Source: VRUE01 sp963715625
GTDB taxonomy: Bacteria > Actinomycetota > Thermoleophilia > Solirubrobacterales > 70-9
DNA length: 64,000 bases
NCBI GenBank assembly: GCA_963715625.1
Contig: OY970260.1
Coordinates: 1,860,001-1,924,000, forward strand
Direction of reading: 5' to 3'
The translations under genes were made by a program, and so were the position numbers. Below the pieces are notes generated by a model. It had not been told where the DNA came from, ran no database searches, and saw only the letters and a list, made by a program, of their open reading frames with translations. This document shows, one piece after another, positions 33,591 through 41,501 of this stretch (position 1 is its first letter; each line of letters opens with the position of its first letter).

Positions 33591-34508
33591 TCAGGCGGCC
33601 TGCCGCTCGCCCGCGCCCGCGACCTCGCGCAGCACGTCGAGCATTGTCGCCACCGCGGGCGTGACCGCAGCGCCGCGGCGCACGGCGGCGAAGACGCGGC
33701 GCACCGGGCTGCTTGGGTCGAGGGCGCGGATGCGGATGTCGGGCCGCACGGCGGAGAGCGCCATCTGCGGGATCAGGGCGACCCCGACGCCGGCCGCCAC
33801 CAGGCCCTGGACGGTCTGGTAGTCGTCGCTCTCGAAGGAGACCCGGGGCTCGAAGCCGGCCGCATGGCAGGAGCGGACGACGTGGCGCGCGCAGGGACTG
33901 GAGGCCGAGGTCTGCACCCACGACTCCTCGCGCAGGCCCTCCAGCCGCACCTGCCGCCGCCGCGCCAGCCGGTGCGCCGCGGGGAGCGCCAGGTGCAGCG
34001 GGTCTTCGAGCAGCTCGAAACGCCGCAGCCCGGCGCCCAGCCGTTCGCCGACTCCGGGGAACTCGAAGAGCAGAGCGAGGTCGAACTCGCCGGCGCGCAG
34101 GCGGGGGGCGATCCGGTCGGGCTCGTCCTCGGCCAGGGTCAGCCCGACGCCAGGGTGCGAGGCGCGCAGGCTGGCGATCGCGCGCGGCAGCAGGGTGCCG
34201 CCGGCGGTCGGGAAGGAGGCGACCCGCAACCGCCCGCCCTTCCCCCCGGAGATCGCCGCCACCTCGGTCTCGGCGGCCTCCATGCGGGCGAGGATGCCGT
34301 CGGCGTGGTTGGCCAGGGCGGCGCCTGCTGGGGTCGGCAGCACGCCGCCTCGGTCGCGCTCGATCAGCTTCGCGCCGACCTCGCCCTCGAGCGTCGCGAT
34401 CGCCTGTGAGACCGCCGATTGCGAGTAGGAGAGGGCGTCGGCGGCGGCGGAGAAGGATCCCTGCGCGATGACCTCGCGCAGCACCCTGAGCCGGGTCGCG
34501 TTGAGCAT
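33591..34508 (-). CDS. LysR-family transcriptional regulator
   Basis: 305 residues from the ATG at 34508. The N-terminal winged helix-turn-helix (LREVIAQGSFSAAADALSYSQSAVSQAIATLE) and periplasmic-binding-like effector domain (LRVASFPTAGGTLLPRAI to DYQTVQGLVAAGVGVALIP) are complete. It is divergent from the universal stress protein gene, the usual arrangement for a LysR target, and a TATCTAATAGATA palindrome sits in the shared promoter region. The inducer is unknown. Confidence 0.92.
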   Translation of the reverse strand: MLNATRLRVLREVIAQGSFSAAADALSYSQSAVSQAIATLEGEVGAKLIERDRGGVLPTPAGAALANHADGILARMEAAETEVAAISGGKGGRLRVASFPTAGGTLLPRAIASLRASHPGVGLTLAEDEPDRIAPRLRAGEFDLALLFEFPGVGERLGAGLRRFELLEDPLHLALPAAHRLARRRQVRLEGLREESWVQTSASSPCARHVVRSCHAAGFEPRVSFESDDYQTVQGLVAAGVGVALIPQMALSAVRPDIRIRALDPSSPVRRVFAAVRRGAAVTPAVATMLDVLREVAGAGERQAA

Positions 34509-34518
34509 AAGCAAAGCT

Positions 34519-34531
34519 TATCTAATAGATA
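34519..34531. promoter_or_regulatory. palindromic operator between the LysR gene and the stress-protein gene
   Basis: TATCTAATAGATA is a perfect 13-base palindrome, 11 bases upstream of the LysR start and about 90 before the divergent gene. It is the most likely binding site for the adjacent regulator. Confidence 0.5.
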
Positions 34532-34621
34532 GGAACTAACAGTTGCACTGATGCAAGGTTCGTGTGACTATCGAGTCGAGCTTCTCCACCGACCCGATTC
34601 GTCCACGAGGAGGACCCCAGA

Positions 34622-35335
34622 ATGGCAACCCGCATCATCGTTTCCTACGACGACACCGACAACGACCGCGACGCGCTGGCGCTGGGCCGCCTTCTGGCCT
34701 TCGGCGGCGCCGAGCTCTCGCTTGCCTACGTCCGCCACTCGCAGGGCGGGGCCCTGGAGCAGAAGGAGGCCGAGGAGCTGCTCGCGCATGGCGCCGAATC
34801 GGTCGGCGCTCCGGACATGCCGCGCCACGTCGTGGTCAACCCCGGCACCAGCGTCGGCCTCTCCGAACTGGCCGAGCGGGAGGACGCGGACGTGATCGTC
34901 TTCGGCTCCGAGTACCGGACCGCGCCCGGCACGGTCAAGCCCGGTATCTCGGCCCACAAACTGCTGCTCGGCGGCCCGGCCGCGATCGCCGTCGCGCCCT
35001 CGGGCCTGCACACCCGTTCCTCGGTCAGCGTCAACACGGTGGGCGTCATCGACGAAGGCGACGAGGCGGCGCGGCAGACCGCCACCAGCCTCGCCGAGGC
35101 GCTTGGCGCCAGCGTCGTCGAGCGCGGCGGCGGCCCGGTCAACCTGCTGGTTGTCGGCTCGCGGCCCGAGTCGCCGCTCGGCAAGGTGACCCTGAGCGCG
35201 GCCAGCGACTACGTGATCGAGACCGCGACCTACCCGGTCCTCGTCGTGCCCCGCGGCGGCCCGGTCGAGTTCGCCAAGGCCGGCGCCAACGAGCCGGTCG
35301 GCCCGGCTGACCCGGAGCCCGTGACCTCCGCCTAA
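34622..35335 (+). CDS. tandem universal stress protein-like protein
   Basis: A 237-residue cytoplasmic protein with two UspA-like halves. The first (TRIIVSYDDTDNDRDAL; DVIVFGSEYR; GGPAAIAVAP) is complete; the second (VNTVGVIDEGDEAARQT; NLLVVGSRPESPLGKVTLSAASDYVI; ATYPVLVVPRG) keeps the G-2x-G-9x-G(S/T)-like nucleotide loop. GAGGAGG precedes the ATG. Divergent from, and probably controlled by, the LysR gene. Ends four bases into the convergent neighbour. Confidence 0.85.
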   Translation: MATRIIVSYDDTDNDRDALALGRLLAFGGAELSLAYVRHSQGGALEQKEAEELLAHGAESVGAPDMPRHVVVNPGTSVGLSELAEREDADVIVFGSEYRTAPGTVKPGISAHKLLLGGPAAIAVAPSGLHTRSSVSVNTVGVIDEGDEAARQTATSLAEALGASVVERGGGPVNLLVVGSRPESPLGKVTLSAASDYVIETATYPVLVVPRGGPVEFAKAGANEPVGPADPEPVTSA

Positions 35336-35778
35336 GGCTCGCGCTTCACGACCAGGATCACGGCCGCAACCGAGGGGTCGCGGCCGTCGATCCGGTCCGC
35401 CGCCTCGGCCCAGGCGACCGGCCTGGCGTCGCGCCCGGCGACCATCTCGGCGACGGCTGCCTCGGGCGTGTCGGCCTCGACCACGAAGGCGTCGGGGGCC
35501 TTGGGCGGCGGCGCGCTTTCCAACTCGCGCTTGGTGACGTCCTCGGCCGAGCGCTCGGCGTTCGACCAGCCCTGGCCAAAGACCAGGTCGGGGTTGTCGA
35601 GGTGGCGGCCCTCGAGGATCTTCAGCGAGCTCTCGCGCGGGTCCCAGGTGCTTTCGGCCAGCTCGAAGACACGGCCCGCGAGCCAGGGCTCGAGCACCCT
35701 CGCCCGCAGCTCCTCGCGGCCGAGGTTGAAGAGCCGCGCGTGGTTCATCGGGGAGCTGAGCTGGACGTGGAAGGGCAT
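35332..35778 (-). CDS. conserved hypothetical protein, 148 residues
   Basis: Unrecognised. The N-terminus (PFHVQLSSPMNHARLFNLGREELRARVLEPWLAG) and the middle (WDPRESSLKILEGRHLDNPDLVFGQGW) have strong, protein-like conservation-type patterns; the C-terminus ends in a beta strand (AAVILVVKREP). No signal peptide or membrane helix. The start at 35778 is chosen because the open frame beyond it lacks protein-like composition. Overlaps the stress-protein gene end by four bases and is divergent from the HAD gene. Confidence 0.7.
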   Translation of the reverse strand: MPFHVQLSSPMNHARLFNLGREELRARVLEPWLAGRVFELAESTWDPRESSLKILEGRHLDNPDLVFGQGWSNAERSAEDVTKRELESAPPPKAPDAFVVEADTPEAAVAEMVAGRDARPVAWAEAADRIDGRDPSVAAVILVVKREP

Positions 35779-35802
35779 CGCTGAACCATATGCTCCGCGG
35801 CC

Positions 35803-36459
35803 ATGCCGGTGCCCCTCCCAGACGCGGTGATCTTCGACAACGACGGGTTGCTGCTCGATACCGAGTCGGTCTGGACCCGGGCCGAGCAGGACCTCTTCGA
35901 GCGCCGCGGGCTCGAGTTCACGCCCGCCCACAAGCGCGAGCTGGTCGGCACCCCCGCGGCGGTTGCAGGGGAGATCCTCGAACGACGGCTCGGCGAGGCG
36001 GGCAGGGCCGCCGAGCTCATCGAGGAGCTCGACACTCTCGTCGTCGCCGAGCTCGAGCACGGCGTCGAGGCGATGGTCGGCGCCCGCGACCTGCTGCACT
36101 CGCTGAAGCGGCGCGGCACCCCGCTGGGCCTGGTCTCCAACTCGCCGATGGCCTTCGTCCGCCGCTCGCTGGAGATCGTCGGCTTCGTCAACCGCTTCGA
36201 CGTCGTGCTCAGCGCCCACGAAGTGGCTGCCCCCAAGCCGGCCCCCGATTCCTACCTGGAGGCCTGTCGCAGGCTTGCGGTCAAGGCGGGCCCCTCCGTC
36301 ATCGCCTTGGAGGACTCGCCGACCGGCGTCGCCGCAGCACGCTCCGCCGGCCTGACCGTGATCGGCATCCCTTCGCTGGAGGGAATCGAGTTGGCCGAGG
36401 CTCACGAGATCGCAGAGTCCCTGCTTGACGCCGTGATCACCCACCATCTTCGGTTGTAA
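35803..36459 (+). CDS. HAD-superfamily hydrolase, subfamily IA
   Basis: A 218-residue phosphatase/phosphomutase-like protein. Motif I is FDNDGLLLDTES (nucleophile Asp11; the second Asp is Asp13), motif II is LVSNSP, the motif III lysine is in APKPAPD, and motif IV is EDSPTGV. The helical cap after motif I and length fit beta-phosphoglucomutase-like enzymes; the substrate cannot be told. Confidence 0.9.
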   Translation: MPVPLPDAVIFDNDGLLLDTESVWTRAEQDLFERRGLEFTPAHKRELVGTPAAVAGEILERRLGEAGRAAELIEELDTLVVAELEHGVEAMVGARDLLHSLKRRGTPLGLVSNSPMAFVRRSLEIVGFVNRFDVVLSAHEVAAPKPAPDSYLEACRRLAVKAGPSVIALEDSPTGVAAARSAGLTVIGIPSLEGIELAEAHEIAESLLDAVITHHLRL

Positions 36460-36489
36460 GCCCAACGTCAGGGCGGGGTGCCCCTCGCC

Positions 36490-37353
36490 TCACCCGCCCA
36501 ACACGCGGCGGCGGCGCAGCACGCGCTCGCAGAGCTCCAGAATCTCGCGTGCTGAGTTGAGCTGCTCGGAGTTGAGGTCGTCGTGCAGCGCCTGGTTGGC
36601 CAACTCTCCCGCGTCTCTCCGACCGGCCGCGAGTGCTTCCATGTCCCTCTCGTGGTCGGGGCCCGCGAGAGCCCCCTTCAGCTCAACCAGCAGGGCCTCG
36701 AGCCCGACCCGGAGCTGCAGGGCGGCCTCGCGCCGGCGACCGGCGTCGAGATCGGCGCGGGCACGCAGGACGAGCGTCTCGCAGGCGTCGAGCCGCTCGC
36801 GTCCTCCCAGCACGGCGGCGACCCGTTCCTGGGGGCGCAACTCCTCGGTTCGCTGCCGGCGCCGCGAGGCGCTGTCCGCGTGCACCTCGACTTCACGGGC
36901 GTCGGTGAACTCGCCGACGGCGACCTCCTCGCCGCTGCCGTAGCCGATGCGCGCCGCGACAGCGCGAACGAGTGTCAGCGCCTGTGGATACGGATCGCCG
37001 CAGGCCACCGCGTGGGCGTGGAGCGCCCTGTTGATCAGGTCAACGCCTTCCGCCAGGAGCTCGTCGATCGAGTCGTGGCTTGCGCTCCCCTCCTTCAGCC
37101 ATGCACCTGCCTCTTCCTCGGTGGCGAAGGGCGCGAAGGCGCGGATGGCCGTGATTCGGGCCAGGGGAAGCGGCTTCGGCGCCGGGCCCCCCGCCTCGCG
37201 CGGCCGCCGGCGGCGACGGCGGGGTGGCGCAGGCGCCCCCGCCGTCTCGACCACCAGCACCCGCTCCTCGCTTCCATCGCGGATCACGTAGCGGCCATCG
37301 GCGACCGGAAGGGCGCCGGCGAACTCGAGCTGCGTGAATCCGAAGAGGGTCAA
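36490..37353 (-). CDS. hypothetical protein, helical and basic/acidic
   Basis: 287 residues, no recognised family. The N-terminus (LFGFTQLEFAGALPVADGRYVIRD) is beta-rich, a basic low-complexity linker (PPRRRRRRPRE) follows at about 45-58, then an alpha-helical domain with many arginines and alanines to the end. It immediately follows the peptidoglycan hydrolase gene's end region on the same strand with a 21-base gap, but no functional link is visible. Confidence 0.7.
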   Translation of the reverse strand: MTLFGFTQLEFAGALPVADGRYVIRDGSEERVLVVETAGAPAPPRRRRRRPREAGGPAPKPLPLARITAIRAFAPFATEEEAGAWLKEGSASHDSIDELLAEGVDLINRALHAHAVACGDPYPQALTLVRAVAARIGYGSGEEVAVGEFTDAREVEVHADSASRRRQRTEELRPQERVAAVLGGRERLDACETLVLRARADLDAGRRREAALQLRVGLEALLVELKGALAGPDHERDMEALAAGRRDAGELANQALHDDLNSEQLNSAREILELCERVLRRRRVLGG

Positions 37354-37374
37354 AGACCCAATTCTTCTAAAGCG

Positions 37375-39669
37375 TCACTCGGGGGGCTGGGCGGTGCCGC
37401 CGTCGCCGCCCTTCGGCTGCCGGTCCGGCACCGCGTAGGGCGAGGGTGAGGTCCGCACCCGCGGGTTGTCGATCTCGCCGAGGCGGTCGGTCAGCCGCTG
37501 CCACTGGCTGGGCCCCAGCAGCGCGTTGAACTGCTGGTCGAAGGGGCCGCTCAGGGGGGTGAAGCCAACGTGGACGTGGTCGTAGTGGTCGGTGAGGGCG
37601 AAGCTCGTTTCCCCGGGCAGGTCCTCGAGCGAGATCACCTGGTCGGGATGCATCGTGCCCTGGAGCGCCAGCACCGTGCGGATCAGCTCGTCGGCCAGGG
37701 TCCCCGGGCCCTGGTGCCCGGTCACCGGGATGCCGTCGATCACCGGGATGTCGACCGCGTCGCCGGTCGAGTGCTCGGAGACGTAGCCCGAGGCGGTCAT
37801 GATGCTGTGGCCGCACTTGAGCGAGGTGATCGTCATCCGGAATCCCTTCGAGACCAGGTACTCGAGCATCGCCAGCACGCGGCGGTCGATCTGGCCCGTG
37901 GCGATGTCGTTGCGCCCGCATTCGTAGATGTCGAGAGCCTCGTCGGCCAGGACCCGCTTCTGCAGCTGCTCCTTGGAGAGCAGCAGCACCCCGGCGCCGC
38001 CGAGCTTGGTCGAGAAGGGGTTCTTGCCCTTGGCGCGGTAGATCGCCGTCGCCTCGAGCAGCTTCCAGCCGTCGAGGATCGGCTTCGGGTCGATCCTCGG
38101 AGCGCCGCGCCCGGCGGGCCGGATCGAGAAGTTGATGTGAGAGTCGACCCCGTCCTGGGGGGCGCCGATCCGGGCCAGGACCGTCCCCGCTATAACCTTC
38201 GACCCGACCTCGAGGGTTCCCTTGGGCTCGGAGGAGACCGCGTTGTCCACTTCCTGGGCGGGGCCGTCCTGCCTGTCCTCGACCCGGCCGGGAAGGGCGA
38301 AGAGGCGCGGCCGCAGGTTCTCGCTTTCGACCGGAAGGCGCCTCTCCTTTCCGGTCGGCATCACCACGGTGCGGCGGTCGCGGACGATCGGGCCCAGCTC
38401 GGCGTAGGTGTACCGGTTGCCGTAGGCGTCTTGGAGGACGACGAAGTTGCCGAGCGCCTCGGAGTGGCCCGTCTTCTCGATCACGCCGTCGTTGACGGCG
38501 ACCACCGGGGCATCCTCGGCGGCGAAGATGTTGATCCCGCGCCGCGTCGGGGAGGAGGAGATCACGTCGGCCGCTCCACCGTAGGCTTCCCCCGCGCCCG
38601 CTGCGTCGCGCTTCAGCGCCTCGCGGGCCGAGAGGTCGTCGGCGTAGCTGGCGTCGGCGGCGACCGGGAAGTGGGCGCCCTCGGTCAGCCCCGTCAGCGA
38701 GCCGACGAGGTCGGCTGGCAGCTTGCCGTAGGCGCGGGCGTAGGCCAGCACCTCCTGCACGTACCAGTCGGCGTGGTTGTAGGCGAAGATCGCGTCGTAG
38801 AGATTCTCCGAGCCGCCGCTGAGGTCGAGGTAGTGGGCCGCGGCGCAGATCGCGTCGACGGGGTTGTAGGGGTCCTTGCGCCCGTCGCCGTTGGCGTCGA
38901 GGCCGAAGGCCTCCCAGCTGGAGGGAAGGAACTGCATCCAGCCCAGCGCGCCCGCGCTGGAGGGGCCCATGTTGGTGCCGAAGCCGGTCTCGATCTTGTT
39001 GATCGAGGCCAGCACCTCCCAGGGGATCCCGTACTCGGTGCCGCAGGCCTGGTAGATCGGCAGCAGGAAGGGCGGGATCTCGAAGGAGTCGATGACGAAG
39101 TTGGGGACCCCGATCGGCGCCGGGCCGAAGGGCGCGATCGTCGCCGTCGGGTTGGCGCCCGTGGGGGCGCCGTCGCTGCCGTACTGCACGCCGCCGCTGC
39201 TGTCCGTGTCGGGGAGCTGGACGCCGCCGGTCGCGCTGGGCGCGGTGGCCCCGCCGCCGCCGTTGCCGCCGCCGCCGCTGGCGTCGCCGATCGTCTCGTT
39301 GCGGCGGACGGCGCTGCCGCCGCCTTCGATCGCGGTGCCCGCCTCGAAGCCACCTTCGGCCGGTTGCTCGGGTGCCTGTCCGGTCGCTTCGATGCCACTG
39401 CCCGCGGTGGGGGCGCCGGCGGCTTCCGGTTCCTCGCTGAGATCGGACGGAGCGCTGCAGCCGGCGTCTTCCAGGTCGGGTGCGCCGTCTCCGTCGTCGT
39501 CGAGCCCGTTCGAGCAGGCGGGCGCGGCGAGCGCCGGCGCCGCAGGGAGGGCGCTCGGATCCGTCGCTTCCGCGTCGGAGAGCTGCTCCGCCCCGGCGAA
39601 GCCGACGCCGAGCGCGGTGACCGCGCCGAAGCTGGCCAGGGCGACGATCGGTGCAAGCTTGTGTCTCAT
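37375..39669 (-). CDS. secreted three-domain peptidoglycan hydrolase
   Basis: 764 residues with a signal peptide (to about residue 28). A calcium-loop-like CSNGLDDDGDG segment and a glycine/alanine linker come first. A lytic-transglycosylase domain follows (YGIPWEVLASINKIETGFG with catalytic Glu; SSAGALGWMQFLPSSW). Then comes an M23-like fold (GINIFAAEDAPVVAVNDG; DSHINFSIRPAG) whose zinc ligands are mostly replaced. Last is a VanY/M15-like domain with CGHSIMTASGYVSEHSTGDAVDI. It would cut cell-wall glycan and perhaps peptides outside the membrane. ATG at 39669 starts a normal signal peptide. Confidence 0.85.
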   Translation of the reverse strand: MRHKLAPIVALASFGAVTALGVGFAGAEQLSDAEATDPSALPAAPALAAPACSNGLDDDGDGAPDLEDAGCSAPSDLSEEPEAAGAPTAGSGIEATGQAPEQPAEGGFEAGTAIEGGGSAVRRNETIGDASGGGGNGGGGATAPSATGGVQLPDTDSSGGVQYGSDGAPTGANPTATIAPFGPAPIGVPNFVIDSFEIPPFLLPIYQACGTEYGIPWEVLASINKIETGFGTNMGPSSAGALGWMQFLPSSWEAFGLDANGDGRKDPYNPVDAICAAAHYLDLSGGSENLYDAIFAYNHADWYVQEVLAYARAYGKLPADLVGSLTGLTEGAHFPVAADASYADDLSAREALKRDAAGAGEAYGGAADVISSSPTRRGINIFAAEDAPVVAVNDGVIEKTGHSEALGNFVVLQDAYGNRYTYAELGPIVRDRRTVVMPTGKERRLPVESENLRPRLFALPGRVEDRQDGPAQEVDNAVSSEPKGTLEVGSKVIAGTVLARIGAPQDGVDSHINFSIRPAGRGAPRIDPKPILDGWKLLEATAIYRAKGKNPFSTKLGGAGVLLLSKEQLQKRVLADEALDIYECGRNDIATGQIDRRVLAMLEYLVSKGFRMTITSLKCGHSIMTASGYVSEHSTGDAVDIPVIDGIPVTGHQGPGTLADELIRTVLALQGTMHPDQVISLEDLPGETSFALTDHYDHVHVGFTPLSGPFDQQFNALLGPSQWQRLTDRLGEIDNPRVRTSPSPYAVPDRQPKGGDGGTAQPPE

Positions 39670-39874
39670 CAGACTGCGTCCGTTTCCCTGCTGTTCCCGT
39701 AGGGCAGCCCGTGTGCTCTCTCCCGGCGCGACACGCCAGGCCAAGCTACTTGCTCGCCCAGGCCTTCGCAACGACCCATTGCTGCCCCCAACAAGCCCTT
39801 AATCAACGTGAATCCATCCTCTGAGCGCAGCAGGATTTCACCTCGGCCGGATGGGCCGGTTAAGCTGGTGTCAA

Positions 39875-40201
39875 ATGGACTACGAGGACCAGGACGGGCT
39901 GCGGGCCCGCAGCGAGCAGGCGATCGGCGAGCTCGCCCAGGTGCTGCTCGACAGCAACGTCCTCGAGAACGCGGTCGCGGCCGCGTTCGGCGCCCGCGAG
40001 AAGGCGCTCGAGGCGCAGCAGGCGGCGATGAGCGCGCTCAACCTGCCGTCCGCCGGTGACGTCGAGCGCCTGGAGCGCCGGCTGCGCTCGCTCTCGCAGC
40101 GGCTGGAAGAGGTCGAGGACCAGGTCAACCAGGTCTCGCGCGATCTCGGCGACATCCGCCGCCAGATCGCCGCCGACAGGCGCGCAGGAGTCCAAGACTA
40201 A
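39875..40201 (+). CDS. small coiled-coil protein
   Basis: 108 residues. A helical N-terminus (ARSEQAIGELAQVLLDSNVLEN) is followed by a long amphipathic helix with RLERRLRSLSQRLEEVEDQVNQ, a heptad pattern typical of coiled coils. Resembles short phasin-like or scaffold proteins, but no firm family. Divergent from the hydrolase gene, with 205 bases between them that hold no other gene. Confidence 0.7.
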   Translation: MDYEDQDGLRARSEQAIGELAQVLLDSNVLENAVAAAFGAREKALEAQQAAMSALNLPSAGDVERLERRLRSLSQRLEEVEDQVNQVSRDLGDIRRQIAADRRAGVQD

Positions 40202-40210
40202 CCGTCGACT

Positions 40211-40879
40211 TTAGGTTGAGAGTACGTCAGAGGCCGCGTGCCCGGCGCGCTTCTCGGCCGTTTCGAGCGACTCCTTCTCCAGGTGCCTTCCGCCTGCCGC
40301 CTCGGCGACGATCAGAACCGCGGCCGCATCGATCCCGAGCGTGTGGGCACGGGCAAGGAGCGGGGCTGTCTGCATGTCCGCGGCCACTGCGCCCGGCGGC
40401 GGCGCCTGCTCTCCCGGGTGGGTGTCGAAGCTTGCGACCCTAGCCCTTCCGAATCCCTTCGGCCGCCGCGACAGCCGCGCGGTCAGCTGCTCGTCCGGCG
40501 TCACCGCCTCGCCGAGGGCGACCCCGAACGCGGCGGCGCTGCCGCCCTCTGCGATCGCCGCCTCGACAACGACGATCTCACCCAGCCCGAGGGCGTCCTC
40601 GAAGCTCGTGCAGGTGCCCACGCGCACCGCGCGCCGCACGCCCAGCTCGGCGATCTCGCTCAGCACCAGCGCCGCGCTCGGCCCGCCCATCCCGGTCAAC
40701 TGGATCGTCAACTGCCTGCCTGCCGGCGTCCGGCCCGAGTAGCCCCAGAGGCCCCGCGAGTGGTTGCTCATCTTCGGCTGCTCGAGCAGCTCCTGGGCGA
40801 GCAGCAGCGCCCGCCCGGGATCGCCGACCAGGATCGCGTCGGCGGCGATCGGGGCTGTCGGGTGCAGGCGCGCGGGCAC
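40211..40879 (-). CDS. nucleoside phosphorylase family protein
   Basis: 222 residues of the PNP/uridine phosphorylase fold. AILVGDPGRALLLAQ (phosphate loop), QLTGMGGPSAALVLSEIAELGVRRAVRVGTCTS and the late VAADMQTAPLLARAHTLGIDAAAVLIV (active-site Glu position appears as Asp-Met-Gln) define it. It cleaves or makes nucleosides with phosphate; specificity is open. Ends convergent with the coiled-coil gene. Confidence 0.82.
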   Translation of the reverse strand: MPARLHPTAPIAADAILVGDPGRALLLAQELLEQPKMSNHSRGLWGYSGRTPAGRQLTIQLTGMGGPSAALVLSEIAELGVRRAVRVGTCTSFEDALGLGEIVVVEAAIAEGGSAAAFGVALGEAVTPDEQLTARLSRRPKGFGRARVASFDTHPGEQAPPPGAVAADMQTAPLLARAHTLGIDAAAVLIVAEAAGGRHLEKESLETAEKRAGHAASDVLST

Positions 40880-40975
40880 CGCAGGACCCTATTGCCACTC
40901 GCGAGAACCCCGCTTTGCAGATCTTCGACAGGTGTCCAATGAAATGCCCTGGAGCTTCGGTGGAGGATTGTCCAG

Positions 40976-41344
40976 ATGAAGAAGATCGAGGCCTTTATCC
41001 GCCACGAGGCTTTCGACCCGATCCGCGTCGAGCTGCTCGACAAGGGAATCCCCTCGCTGTCGATCCTCGAGGTGAAGGGTTCTGGCCGCCAGAAGGGAGA
41101 GATCGGCCGCTATCGCGGCTCGGCCCTGATGGTGAGCGTGCGCCCGAAGCTGAAGCTGGAGATCGTGGTGGAGGACAAGGACAAGGGCTTGGTCGTCGAG
41201 ACGATCCTCAAGCACGCCCGCACGGGCGAGGTCGGCGACGGAAAGATCTTCGTCCTACCGGTGGAGGAAGCGATTCGCATCCGCACCGGCGAGGGCGGGG
41301 AGCAGGTCCTGCAGGTACACGAGGAGTCCGAGATACCGACGTGA
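40976..41344 (+). CDS. PII-family nitrogen regulatory protein
   Basis: A 122-residue PII signalling protein that senses 2-oxoglutarate and ATP/ADP. KKIEAFIRHEAFDPIRVEL, KLKLEIVVEDKDKGLVVETILKHARTGEVGDGKIFVLPVEEAIRIRTGE are standard. The T-loop reads GSGRQKGEIGRYRGSALMVS; the usual RGAEY with the modifiable tyrosine is replaced, so uridylylation or adenylylation there is unlikely. It is not next to amt, which is 8 kb upstream. A family 1 hairpin starts three bases after the stop. Confidence 0.93.
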   Translation: MKKIEAFIRHEAFDPIRVELLDKGIPSLSILEVKGSGRQKGEIGRYRGSALMVSVRPKLKLEIVVEDKDKGLVVETILKHARTGEVGDGKIFVLPVEEAIRIRTGEGGEQVLQVHEESEIPT

Positions 41345-41346
41345 CC

Positions 41347-41457
41347 GAAGGCGATCCCGGCAGGGGTTTCACTTAACTTTTTCGAGCTGCGGCTGTGTTT
41401 GCCAATGGTCGCCCGCGAAAAAGTACAAGACGTTTCACCCCTGCCGGGATCGCCTTC
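41347..41457. repeat. dispersed hairpin family 1, copy b
   Basis: Perfect 20-base arms, GAAGGCGATCCCGGCAGGGG and complement, with the same inner CTTAACTTTTTCG / CGAAAAAGTACAAG pair as the other copies. It begins three bases after the PII stop. Compared with copy a, T-A pairs in the arm became C-G pairs on both sides. Confidence 0.85.
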
Positions 41458-41501
41458 ACCCAAAGGCTGCTCGTCGGACTCGCCGTCTAGCCTCGCTTTC
41501 G

